Shown: positions 45,201 through 52,727 of the stretch, in pieces
Numbering within the stretch: position 1 is the first letter of the stretch
Layout of the letters: the number at the start of each line of letters is the position of its first letter
NCBI RefSeq assembly: GCF_003206715.1
Contig: NZ_PZJU01000032.1
Span: 20,468 to 84,467 of the forward strand
Length of the DNA: 64,000 nt
Origin: Salinicola peritrichatus
GTDB taxonomy: Bacteria > Pseudomonadota > Gammaproteobacteria > Pseudomonadales > Halomonadaceae
Direction of reading: 5' to 3'
Translations under genes and position numbers: made by a program
The notes under the pieces: model-generated
What the model was told of the DNA's origin: nothing
Databases searched by the model: none
Seen by the model: the letters and a program-made list of their open reading frames with translations, nothing else

Positions 45201-45650
45201 CTAGGCCTTTTTCTTGGCGATATGCGTGGCTATCTGTACCAGAAGGAGAAGATCGGCTTCATCCAGTTCACCGGATAGCGCAGCTTGCTCGATATGCTGC
45301 AGCGCATTGACGGATTTTTTTGACGTCAGATAGGAGCGGGAGGGTAACCGTTCCGAAATGTTGGCGGCTGTACTGGTACCGCTGCTGTAGGAGGTGTCTT
45401 CATCGATATGCAACATGGCGCCGCGACCATAGTCGAGCCATTCTTCGCGAACGCCAAGCCAGCGGGCCAGCGCGACTCTTCTATCGTGGCTTGGACGAGC
45501 CTCGCCATTCAACCACTTGCTGACGGCCTTCGGCGTTACATGCATCGTCTTGGCGAGACGTGCACCCATGCCGTATCCGTCTTTGCCCGCGTAGCGCAGC
45601 GCCTGTAAGAGTCGGGAGCTGAACTCATCCCGTTTGCCGGTTTGAACCAT
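45201..45650 (-). CDS. Phage-type repressor with XRE helix-turn-helix
   Basis: A 149-residue protein with an N-terminal HTH (GYGMGARLAKTMHVTPKAVSKWLNGEARPS, residues 26-55) followed by ALARWLGVREEWLDYGRG, the pattern of lambdoid CI-like N-domains. The C-terminal half lacks a recognisable LexA/CI peptidase domain, so the protein is short for CI and closer to phage regulators without self-cleavage. Two matching palindromes lie 26-62 bases upstream and a third lies downstream of the gene. Confidence 0.78.
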   Translation of the reverse strand: MVQTGKRDEFSSRLLQALRYAGKDGYGMGARLAKTMHVTPKAVSKWLNGEARPSHDRRVALARWLGVREEWLDYGRGAMLHIDEDTSYSSGTSTAANISERLPSRSYLTSKKSVNALQHIEQAALSGELDEADLLLLVQIATHIAKKKA

Positions 45651-45675
45651 GGGTTCAATATGGCATCGCTTGCAT

Positions 45676-45688
45676 GTACTTTCAGTAC
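45676..45688. promoter_or_regulatory. Repressor operator GTACT-N3-AGTAC (site 2)
   Basis: The palindrome GTACTTTCAGTAC lies 26 bases upstream of the repressor start. Its centre is 24 bp from that of site 3, close to helical phasing for cooperative binding. Confidence 0.7.
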
Positions 45689-45699
45689 CTGTTAGTTAT

Positions 45700-45712
45700 G
45701 TACTTTAAGTAC
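45700..45712. promoter_or_regulatory. Repressor operator GTACT-N3-AGTAC (site 3)
   Basis: A perfect palindrome GTACTTTAAGTAC in front of the plus-strand region that may have held the divergent lytic promoter and the repressor promoter. Confidence 0.7.
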
Positions 45713-45767
45713 ATTTATAGTGAGGATTGAGCGGTGAATATGGTTCACTTTGTAATGGAGGAGTTCG

Positions 45768-45887
45768 GTGACGTGTCGAGACCCGCTCGAATTGATCGGG
45801 CGTCTCCGCCAGTGGCCTGCGAAGGGTCACGGCATGATCGGCTTCCGAGCCGAAGCTACTGTCAAGTTCCAAGTGAACGCTAGATAA
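45768..45887 (+). CDS. Possible 39-residue phage-like peptide
   Basis: A GTG-started frame behind GGAGGAG reads TCRDPLELIGRLRQWPAKGHG, then MIGFRAEATVKFQVNAR. Amino-acid composition looks coding and it is divergent from the repressor, where a Cro/CII-like gene would be expected. No family match is claimed. The stop codon lies in the start of repeat copy B. Confidence 0.3.
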   Translation: MTCRDPLELIGRLRQWPAKGHGMIGFRAEATVKFQVNAR

Positions 45888-46060
45888 ATCGACGAGCAGG
45901 ATGGAGCGTAGATTCGAAGTGAAGCGAAGAGAACGCCCCGCAGGGCGGTCCGCCAGGGTGAGGCAGGAGGCGTCGAATCACAGGAGAGATAACACGGAAT
46001 TGAGCGAGTCGTTAAAACAGAGCCATTCGCAATGGCATGGCCGCAAGTGCGTTTGGACAG
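45881..46060 (+). repeat. Dispersed repeat, diverged copy B
   Basis: From AGATAAATCGACGAGCAGG the sequence follows copy A for about 150 bases (GAAGCGAAGAGAACG, CAGGGTGAGGC, GATAACACGG-AATTGAGCGAGTC), then diverges. The right terminal repeat is not recognisable. No gene. Confidence 0.55.
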
Positions 46061-46430
46061 TGATCACCTCGGGCAGAGAAAGAATTAATGGTCAAGAATA
46101 AACAGCACGCTCAAGCATGCCTGGTATGCGAGGTAAAGTCTGTCATTGAGAAGCAATAGGCATCACCCCCGATGGATTTCTCACGGACAGTTCCAACCAA
46201 AGCTGTACATGTTTCTCCCATCAGCCATAGATAAAATGTGGCTTCTTTCGCTCCTGCCTGTTGGGCTATATTTGACATTGGTAGGCACCATAGTATGCCC
46301 ATATCCTATCGCTGGAATAGCGGTGATTTGCCGTTTTCATGCCTTTAAATCATGCCAAAAATCGACGATAGATTCCGTCTATGGATTTCGTATTTGTCGA
46401 GTTGGATAACGCAGGCAGAAGAACAAGTAT

Positions 46431-46455
46431 AAAAAAGCCCGGCGAGTAACCGGGC
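46431..46455 (-). terminator. Minus-strand rho-independent terminator
   Basis: On the minus strand GCCCGG pairs with CCGGGC around a 7-nt loop, followed by six T residues. The gene it served is not intact; the decayed frame at 46726-46965 is on the same strand upstream. Confidence 0.7.
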
Positions 46456-46725
46456 AAAAATCAGACCATGAAATGATAATTTATCAGAGCTCTCCGCATA
46501 CATCAATTGGTGATGGCATTTAATGGTAAATTATCGATTGTTTACTTTTTTCGATATAAGCTTTTCTAAATTTAGAAATTCATTTTTCAGTATTAGGCGA
46601 TGCGAAGTTCGTTGTGTTAAAATAAAAAAATACCTATTTTCAATAGGTTGCTTAATGTCAAAGCACAATATGAGCCTGTAATATTAGTTTCATGTATGCG
46701 TGATAGGTCTTTCCATTCAACTCGT

Positions 46726-46965
46726 CACATCATCCCCGAGTCCAATCTTTAAGATGTCAAATGAAGTCGCGATCAGCCCGGCAGAAGCGTCAAATCCAAT
46801 TGTGATTAGCCGCTCTGAATGATCAAGGTCTAGGGCGTCTTTCTTGCTAATATTCAATAGAATAGGTCCTTACATTTCGATATCGGCAGTCATTTCCACA
46901 AATGCTTCGGCGGGTAAGTTTTCCACGCTTCACCAATACTCGCCACTCAAGTTTTGTCATATGTC
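46726..46965 (-). pseudogene. Decayed small gene of unknown function
   Basis: On the minus strand one frame reads VENLPAEAFVEMTADIEM, then a TAA, then GPILLNISKKDALDLDHSER and LITIGFDASAGLIATSFDIL ending KIGLGDDVTS. The composition looks coding on both sides of the stop (AAA to TAA would explain it). No family is recognised. Confidence 0.3.
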
Positions 46966-46999
46966 GTTGATAAATGTGAAGTTACCTAGGTGAAGCATA

Positions 47000-47160
47000 G
47001 GTAATCTGAACCAGTCGACGAGCAGGATGTAACTCAGACTACGAAGCGAAGCGGAGAGAACGCCCGTAGAGCGGTCCTTCAGGGTGAGGCACCTGAGGTG
47101 TCGATCACGGGAGGCATAACATGGGAATTGGACGAGTCTTGATCGGACCGGCGCCCCGGC
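47000..47160 (+). repeat. Dispersed repeat, diverged copy C
   Basis: Starting GGTAATCTGAACCAGTCGACGAGCAGG, it follows copies A and B through GAAGCGAAGCGGAGAGAACG, TCAGGGTGAGGC and GCATAACATGG, then diverges after GACGAGTC. TAG precedes the left end as in copy A. The right end is unclear. Confidence 0.55.
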
Positions 47161-47294
47161 ATTCAGCGCTTTTTGAATCAACGAGCGCCAGTGAGCCTAC
47201 GTCTGGCTCTTACAGCCACTACAGCGGACAGCGTAAGCGGGATCAGGCACGCAAGTATTGAACGATCGTGCAGCGCTCGGCTTTCTACCTCAAT

Positions 47295-47741
47295 CTATTG
47301 GCCCAATTCCTCAATCCCCGACAACAACACCCTCAACTCCTGTTCGTTGCCAATGAGATCGGCCAGCACGTAGCCGTCGAGTACCGCGAGAAACGCTTGC
47401 TGCGCTTTCCACAGCACGTTCTTAAGACGACAGCCGGGTTCGATGGGGCAGCTGGAGTTGGGGCCGAAACATTCGAGCAGCTCGAGGTTCTCCGTCTGGC
47501 GCACCAGGGCGCCAATGTTGATTTCCTCGGCGGGTCGTTGCAGCCGCAAGCCGCCACCACGCCCGCGCAGGCTGGCGACATACCCCAACTGCACCAGCGT
47601 CTGGGCCACCTTGGCCAGGTGATTGCTGGAAATTCCGTAATGCGTCGCTGCCGCCTGTACCGTCGCGGGCATGTCATCGCTTCTCACCGCGAGATAGATC
47701 AGCAGCCTCAGCGCGTAGTCGGTGTGGGTGGTGAGTTTCAT
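47295..47741 (-). CDS. nsrR: Nitric-oxide-sensing repressor NsrR (Rrf2 family)
   Basis: A 148-residue Rrf2 regulator starting MKLTTHTDYALRLLIYLAVR, with a winged helix and the three cluster-ligand cysteines in LLECFGPNSSCPIEPGCRL. The spacing matches NsrR rather than IscR. It holds an Fe-S cluster that reacts with NO, releasing DNA. It is divergent from hmp, and the 12-5-12 palindrome at 47781-47809 lies between them, so it represses hmp and probably itself. Confidence 0.92.
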   Translation of the reverse strand: MKLTTHTDYALRLLIYLAVRSDDMPATVQAAATHYGISSNHLAKVAQTLVQLGYVASLRGRGGGLRLQRPAEEINIGALVRQTENLELLECFGPNSSCPIEPGCRLKNVLWKAQQAFLAVLDGYVLADLIGNEQELRVLLSGIEELGQ

Positions 47742-47780
47742 GCGACTTGACAAGTTAAATTTGGTAAATAATACTCCTAT

Positions 47781-47809
47781 TTAAACAGGTATACAAAATA
47801 CCTGTTTAA
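47781..47809. promoter_or_regulatory. NsrR operator, 12-5-12 perfect palindrome
   Basis: TTAAACAGGTAT and ATACCTGTTTAA are perfect inverted arms around ACAAA. The site lies 27 bases before the hmp start and 40 bases before the nsrR start, spanning the region expected for the hmp promoter. Confidence 0.8.
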
Positions 47810-47835
47810 AGGGCCTGTTCAATGAGGAGACCATC

Positions 47836-49047
47836 ATGCCGACCCCCGCTCAAATCGATATCATCAAACAGACCGTTCCCATTCTGCAGGCCCACGGCGA
47901 GACGCTGACCCGGCATTTCTATGCCCGGATGTTCGAGCACAACCCTGAAGTGAAAGCCTACTTCAATCCGGCGCACCAGCGCTCTGGCACCCAGCAGCGG
48001 GCGTTGGCCGGCGCCATTCTAGCTTATGCCCAGCACATCGATGACCCTTCCGCGCTGAAGGATGCCATCGAAATCATCGCGCAGAAGCATGTTTCGCTGA
48101 CGATCCGGCCCGAACACTACCCCATCGTGGGCGAAAATCTGCTGGCTTCGATCAAGGAAGTGCTGGGCGATGGCGCCACGGACGCCATCATCGATGCCTG
48201 GGCGGCGGCCTACGGCCAGTTGGCGGATGTCTTCATCCAGCGCGAGAAAGACATCTATGCCCAGCAGGACGAAAGCTACGGCTGGTCGGGCTTCAAGCCG
48301 TTCGTCGTCGCTCGGCGCCAGCGGGAAAGCGACAATATCGTCTCGCTCTATCTCGAGCCCGAAGACGGCCGGCCGCTGGCCGCGCACCTGCCGGGCCAAT
48401 ATGTCTCGATTCGCCTGCGCGCTGCGGATGGCCGACTCTCGATGCGCAACTACAGCCTCTCCAACGCACCGGGGGCGAGCGCCTACCGTATCAGCGTGAA
48501 ACGCGAGCAGGGCGACGGCAGCGATGTTCCGGGCGGTCAGGTCTCCAATCCGATTCATGACTCGCTCAAGGTCGGGGATCGGGTCGAACTTTCACCGCCG
48601 TGTGGCGAGTTCACGCTGCAACTGCCCGAAGCCGACGACAAGCCGGTCGTCTTCATCGCCGGTGGCGTCGGCGTGACGCCGCTGATCTCCATGGCGCATG
48701 CGGCGGTCGAGGCCTCGGCAACTCGTCCGGTGATCTTCATCCAGGCCGCGCGACATGGTGGCGTTCGCCCCTTTGGCGAAGAGCTGGAAGCCCTGGCGGC
48801 GGCGCACGCCAATTTCCATCTGCATGTCCGGTTCAGCGAGCCGCGCGCCGAGGATGCCGCATTCGAGCATGGCAATATCGAAGCGAAGGATCTCACGGCC
48901 TGGGTCGGCGACAAGGCAGCGGAGTACTACTTCTGCGGCCCGCTCCCGATGATGCGGCAGGTCGATCAGCTACTGGCCGAGCATGGCGTTCCGGCCGGGG
49001 ATCGCCGCTACGAGTGCTTCGGGCCGTTGCAGCCCCTGGCGGCTTGA
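47836..49047 (+). CDS. hmp: Flavohemoprotein, nitric oxide dioxygenase
   Basis: A 403-residue three-domain protein: an N-terminal globin (residues 1-140, TRHFYARMFEHNPEVKAYFN, proximal His in AQKHVSLTIRPEHYPIVG), an FAD-binding domain (RNYSLSNAP) and an NAD-binding domain (FIAGGVGVTPLISM, CGPLPMM, YECFGPLQPLA). It oxidises NO to nitrate using O2 and NADH. GAGGAGA precedes the ATG. Repressed by the divergent NsrR. Confidence 0.96.
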   Translation: MPTPAQIDIIKQTVPILQAHGETLTRHFYARMFEHNPEVKAYFNPAHQRSGTQQRALAGAILAYAQHIDDPSALKDAIEIIAQKHVSLTIRPEHYPIVGENLLASIKEVLGDGATDAIIDAWAAAYGQLADVFIQREKDIYAQQDESYGWSGFKPFVVARRQRESDNIVSLYLEPEDGRPLAAHLPGQYVSIRLRAADGRLSMRNYSLSNAPGASAYRISVKREQGDGSDVPGGQVSNPIHDSLKVGDRVELSPPCGEFTLQLPEADDKPVVFIAGGVGVTPLISMAHAAVEASATRPVIFIQAARHGGVRPFGEELEALAAAHANFHLHVRFSEPRAEDAAFEHGNIEAKDLTAWVGDKAAEYYFCGPLPMMRQVDQLLAEHGVPAGDRRYECFGPLQPLAA

Positions 49048-49064
49048 ATGGGAATGCGCCGACC

Positions 49065-49085
49065 GGCCCGCCGAACGGGCGGGCC
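49065..49085 (+). terminator. Hairpin after hmp
   Basis: An 8-bp stem (GGCCCGCC / GGCGGGCC) lies 18 bases after the hmp stop, between convergent genes. It has no T-run. Confidence 0.45.
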
Positions 49086-49104
49086 GTCCCTGTGATCGCA
49101 GCGG

Positions 49105-49498
49105 TTAAATTTCCGCCGCCAGCTTTCCGATTTCCGCGATCACCTGATCGCGCTCCTCCTTGGTAGCCTGCGGCAGATAGGTGTAGGCCACCGCGATGAC
49201 CGTGCCGCGGTCGCCCGGCCAGGCGACACCGATGTCGCTGGCATTGCCGACACCGTTGGTGCCGGTCTTTTCTCCCACCAGCCAGTTGGCAGGCATGCCG
49301 GCACGCAGGCGAGTGTCGCCGACCTTGCCTTCGATCATCCAGGCGGCCTTGATGACGCTACTCGAGCTGCATGAGCTTATCTTTCACTTTGGCATTGTCT
49401 TGGTTCTGGCCCGCGGCCCATACGGGGCGAGCGACGAATGCGGAAGCGGTGAGCAGGGACGCGGTGGAAATCAGACGACGACGGGAAAGAGCTGGCAT
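49105..49498 (-). pseudogene. Class A beta-lactamase with large internal deletion
   Basis: From the ATG at 49498 a signal peptide with a twin-arginine-like start (MPALSRRRLISTASLL...VWAAGQ) and the first mature residues (KVKDKLMQLE) are read to a TAG near 49352. A shifted frame then gives AAWMIEGKVGDTRLRAGMPANWL and VGEKTGTNGVGNASDIGVAWP to the stop at 49105, the C-terminal quarter with the KTG motif. The segments with SxxK, SDN and the omega-loop Glu are missing (roughly 150 residues), so no activity is possible. Confidence 0.85.
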
Positions 49499-49626
49499 GT
49501 AACGGCCTCTAGTGGGAAAAGCGAAGACAGCAACTTACCCTGAACCAGAGGAGAACGGCGAGAGCGAGCGGTTCGTCTTTCGTTTCATGGTCTACCTTTA
49601 TCCCTAGTTCCCTGGAGGAGAGTCCC

Positions 49627-49788
49627 ATGACCGACCACTACCAAGTGCAGGAACGAGACGGCGAATTCCACGTCATAGATACCCGCCCCGATGATTCGAG
49701 ACCGGACGATGCCCCCGTCGCGTCCTACGCCACTCGCCATGAAGCGGAGATCGAGGCAAAGCGTCTCAACGAGCGTTCTTTGGGATGA
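49627..49788 (+). CDS. Small conserved-looking acidic protein, 53 residues
   Basis: ATG at 49627 follows GGAGGAGAG at an ideal distance and encodes TDHYQVQERDGEFHVIDTRP, ending EAKRLNERSLG. The beta-hairpin-like start and charged helical end look like small DUF proteins in halophilic gammaproteobacteria, but no family is named. The good ribosome-binding site and clean reading frame support a real gene. Confidence 0.65.
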   Translation: MTDHYQVQERDGEFHVIDTRPDDSRPDDAPVASYATRHEAEIEAKRLNERSLG

Positions 49789-49851
49789 CGTGGCGTTTCA
49801 TATCGAATGACGATTACCGCTATCGTCGATGACAGCGGTATCGCCGTAACG

Positions 49852-49874
49852 AAAAAGGGAGCCCGCAGGCTCCC
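49852..49874 (-). terminator. Terminator of the secreted repeat protein gene
   Basis: On the minus strand GGGAGCC and GGCTCCC pair around a 4-nt loop, followed by five T residues, 40 bases after the stop of the gene at 49914-50285. Confidence 0.8.
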
Positions 49875-49913
49875 GATCTCTCTCATCAAGCTCAGCTCTG
49901 TGCGGCTAGCGCC

Positions 49914-50285
49914 TTACAGATTGGCGAAGCTCACTTCGACGTTGCCCTGAGCGTTGCTGCCGGCGCCTTCTGCGTTCTGCAGGGCCTGCGCGGCGGCGAC
50001 GCTGTGGCCTTGGCCGATCAGGTCGTTGTTGCCGGCCTGAATGCTGGTGGCCAGTTGGGTGGACTCAGCGACGTTCTGCAGGGCCTGGTCAGCCGCAGCG
50101 CTGTGGCCGCCGCTAACGGTGTCGACGCTGTAGGCGGTCGGCAGCGCTTGGTACTCGGCGGTCTGTTGGGTGTTCAGGGTTTCGTTCTGCTGGTTGAAAG
50201 CGCGTTCGTTCATCAGGCTGTTGGCCTGAGCGGCGGCGGGCAGGGCGACAGCGAGTGCAATGGCTGCGAGAATGCGGGTTTTCAT
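49914..50285 (-). CDS. Secreted protein with repeated GHSxAAxQALQN motif
   Basis: A 123-residue protein with a clear signal peptide (cleavage near AAAQA-NSLMNERAF). The mature part is Gln/Asn/Ala-rich with a duplicated motif, GGHSAAADQALQNVAEST and GQGHSVAAAQALQNAEGAG, about 38 residues apart. GGAGG precedes the ATG at 50285, and a terminator follows. No family is recognised; small size, export and repeats suggest an extracellular or periplasmic structural role. Confidence 0.75.
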   Translation of the reverse strand: MKTRILAAIALAVALPAAAQANSLMNERAFNQQNETLNTQQTAEYQALPTAYSVDTVSGGHSAAADQALQNVAESTQLATSIQAGNNDLIGQGHSVAAAQALQNAEGAGSNAQGNVEVSFANL

Positions 50286-50534
50286 GGCGTTACCTCCAAT
50301 AATGTCTTTTCTGGTAGGGCCTCCTGGCCCAACCGGTGACGACATTATGGAAGCCATTATCTTAGTCTGCTAATCAAGCATAGTGAATTCGACTATCAAT
50401 GGGATTGATACAAAGGTCGAAGTCCTGAAGCGGTCTTCGATAGTAAAACTTCTTTCGGCGATCGTCATCTTTGCCCCGGCCCGGGCCGCCGCTTCATAAT
50501 GCACTCTCCTAATTCACACGATGGAATCCGCCCC

Positions 50535-51227
50535 ATGCCGCGCCTGCCCCGGGATATCGCCCCCACCGCCCCGCCACGCGCTGCCGAGCCGCAGGCCAAT
50601 GTCGGCGAGGTCGCCTATCTGCGCGTGACCAAGGTCAACGATATCGGTGCCTTTCTCGACTGGGGGCGGCCGAAGGACCTGCTGCTGCCGTTCGGCGAGC
50701 AGCGCTTTCGCCCGGACGAGGGCAAGCGGGTGCTGGTGATGATCTACGTCGACGACCGCATGCGGCCGGTGGCGAGCATGAGGCTCGATCGCTTCCTGCG
50801 TGACGAGGCGGAGGGATTAGCGGCGGGGGACCGTGTCTCGCTGACCATTGCCGACCTCACCGATCTGGGGGCCAAGGCGGTGGTCGACAACCGCTTCTGG
50901 GGCCTGCTCTACCAGGACGACATCGCGCGTCCGCTGCGCCGGGGCGACCGGGTCGAGGGCTACGTCAGGCGTGTGCGCGACGATGGGCGGCTGGATCTGT
51001 CGCTATTGCCGCCGGGGGAGGCGCGGCTGGATCTGGTCGGCGAGAAGGTGCTGGCCGAACTCGCCGCCAGCGACGGCTTTCTGCCGCTGGGCGACAAGAG
51101 CCCGGCGGCGGCGATCAAGACCCGTCTCGGGGTCAGCAAGAACGCCTTCAAGCAGGCAATCGGCCGCCTCTACAAACAGCGCCGGATCGTGATCGAAGAC
51201 GACGGTATCCGGCTGATCGAGGAGTGA
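50535..51227 (+). CDS. S1-like RNA-binding protein, CvfB family
   Basis: A 230-residue protein with an S1-like repeat (VGEVAYLRVTKVNDIGAFLDWGRPKDLLLPFGEQ), a second OB-like repeat (GDRVEGYVRRVRDDGRLDLSL) and the C-terminal winged helix (AAIKTRLGVSKNAFKQAIGRLYKQRRIVIEDDGIRLI) that defines CvfB/YitL. It binds RNA and affects virulence or stress genes in other bacteria. The ATG at 50535 is preferred; another at 50499 would add 12 residues. Confidence 0.85.
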   Translation: MPRLPRDIAPTAPPRAAEPQANVGEVAYLRVTKVNDIGAFLDWGRPKDLLLPFGEQRFRPDEGKRVLVMIYVDDRMRPVASMRLDRFLRDEAEGLAAGDRVSLTIADLTDLGAKAVVDNRFWGLLYQDDIARPLRRGDRVEGYVRRVRDDGRLDLSLLPPGEARLDLVGEKVLAELAASDGFLPLGDKSPAAAIKTRLGVSKNAFKQAIGRLYKQRRIVIEDDGIRLIEE

Positions 51228-51239
51228 CCGACGCTTCGC

Positions 51240-52019
51240 TTACATCCGGTAGGCGCGATACCAGCCAAGCCCCGCCACGGTATCGCCGCGCGGCTTGTAC
51301 TCGCAGCCGAGCCAGCCGTCGTAGCCGTCCTCGTCGAGGCGTTCGTACAACCATGGATAGTTGACCTCGCCGCTATCAGGCTCGTGGCGCTCGGGCACGC
51401 CGGCGATCTGGATATGGCCGACGCCGTCGCGATGGCGCTGGTAAGTCTTCCAGATGTCTCCGTCCATGATCTGGGTATGGTAGAAATCCATCTGCACCTT
51501 GACGTTGGGTTCGTTCAGCTCGGCCAGGATCGCGTGCCCTTCGGCCTGATGGTTGAGAAAATAGCCCGGCATGTCGCGGGTGTTGATCGGCTCGATCAGC
51601 AGCGTACGCCCGTGTTCCGCCAGCCTGCGTGCCGCAAAGCGCAGGTTTTCCAGGTAAACGCCGCGTAGGGTCTCCCGGCAAGCCCCCTCCGGCACCAGTC
51701 CCGCCATGGCATGCAGGCGCGGGCAGTCCAACGCCTCGGCATAGCGCAGGGCGGTATCGACGCTCTCGCGGAATTCCGCCTCGCGACCGGGCAGGGCGGC
51801 CAGGCCGCGCTCGCCGGCGTCCCAGTTCCCGGGCGGCAGATTGAACAACGCTTGCGACAGGCCATGACGGCGCAGCTCGGCGGCGATATCGTCGGCATCG
51901 AAAGCGTAGGGGAACAGGAACTCGACGCCCTCGAAGCCGCACGCGGCGGCCTTGGCGAAGCGTTCGAGAAACGGCACTTCGTTGAACATCATGCTGAGAT
52001 TGGCGGCAAAACGCGGCAT
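51240..52019 (-). CDS. otnI: 2-oxo-tetronate isomerase
   Basis: A 259-residue TIM-barrel (hydroxypyruvate isomerase-like, AP endonuclease 2 superfamily) starting [22 protein letters not shown], with [22 protein letters not shown] and [16 protein letters not shown] (catalytic Glu). OtnI interconverts 2-oxo- and 3-oxo-tetronate in C4 acid-sugar catabolism. It is the last gene of otnK-otnC-otnI on the minus strand, 48 bases after otnC. Confidence 0.9.
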   Translation of the reverse strand: MPRFAANLSMMFNEVPFLERFAKAAACGFEGVEFLFPYAFDADDIAAELRRHGLSQALFNLPPGNWDAGERGLAALPGREAEFRESVDTALRYAEALDCPRLHAMAGLVPEGACRETLRGVYLENLRFAARRLAEHGRTLLIEPINTRDMPGYFLNHQAEGHAILAELNEPNVKVQMDFYHTQIMDGDIWKTYQRHRDGVGHIQIAGVPERHEPDSGEVNYPWLYERLDEDGYDGWLGCEYKPRGDTVAGLGWYRAYRM

Positions 52020-52067
52020 GGGCTGATTTCCTCGATTATCCGATCGATGTCGAAGGGCGACGCTCGG

Positions 52068-52727
52068 CTACCATTGGGCACCGAAGGCATCTCGCAACTC
52101 GTCGATCTCGCTGTCGTTCAAGGTGCGCACCTCGTGATGGCGCAGCAGCAGATAGAGCTTGGCGGTCTCCTCCAGTTCCTCGATCGCGTTGCGCGCCGCC
52201 TCCAGCGTCTTGCCCGCCACCACCGGGCCGTGATTGGCCAGCAGCACCGCCGCGTGTTCGGCGGCATAGTCGCGCACCGCTTCGCCCAGCGCCGGGTCGC
52301 CGGGACGGTAGTAGGGCACCAGCGGCAGGCGGCCGACGCGCATCACGAAATAGGGCGTGATCGGTGGCAGGCAACAGTCTTGATCGAGTCCGTTGAGGCA
52401 TGACACGGCGGCCGAGTGGGTGGCATGTAGATGGATGATGCCGCCGGTGTCGGGGCGCTGCTCGTAGAAGGCGCGATGCAGAAACGACTCCTTGGTCGGC
52501 GGCTTGCCGGCGAGCAGGTTGCCGTCCCAGTCGAGCTTGGAGATTTCCGCCGGGTCCAGCGCGCCGAGGCTGGCGTTGGTCGGCGTCATCAGCCAGCCAT
52601 CATCCAGCTTGGCGCTGATGTTGCCGGAGGTGCCCGGCGCCATGCCGAGCTGACGGAAAGAGCGGCCGATCTCGGCGATCTCCTCGCGCAGGCGGTGTTC
52701 CTCGGTCGAAGTATGGATCGCGCTCAT
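52068..52727 (-). CDS. otnC: 3-oxo-tetronate 4-phosphate decarboxylase
   Basis: A 219-residue class II aldolase/adducin-fold protein with zinc ligands in IIHLHATHSAAV and LLANHGPVVAG and the N-terminal GMAPGTSGNISAKLDDGWLMTP. OtnC decarboxylates 3-oxo-tetronate 4-phosphate to dihydroxyacetone phosphate. It overlaps otnK by 4 bases (ATGA). Confidence 0.9.
   Translation of the reverse strand: MSAIHTSTEEHRLREEIAEIGRSFRQLGMAPGTSGNISAKLDDGWLMTPTNASLGALDPAEISKLDWDGNLLAGKPPTKESFLHRAFYEQRPDTGGIIHLHATHSAAVSCLNGLDQDCCLPPITPYFVMRVGRLPLVPYYRPGDPALGEAVRDYAAEHAAVLLANHGPVVAGKTLEAARNAIEELEETAKLYLLLRHHEVRTLNDSEIDELRDAFGAQW

Larger units (their letters stand above)
46061..46999. other. AT-rich stretch without a convincing gene
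   Basis: About 0.9 kb with base composition clearly lower in GC than the flanks. Short open frames at 46146-46409 (+) and 46111-46302 (-) have no recognisable features. A terminator-like hairpin is at 46431-46455, and a decayed coding stretch is visible on the minus strand at 46726-46965. It probably derives from the same foreign element as the surrounding fragments. Confidence 0.6.

Noticed and set aside
46146..46409. Small membrane protein gene
   Set aside because: There is no ribosome-binding site or domain, codon use is unlike the neighbours, and the region is AT-rich debris with comparable frames on both strands.
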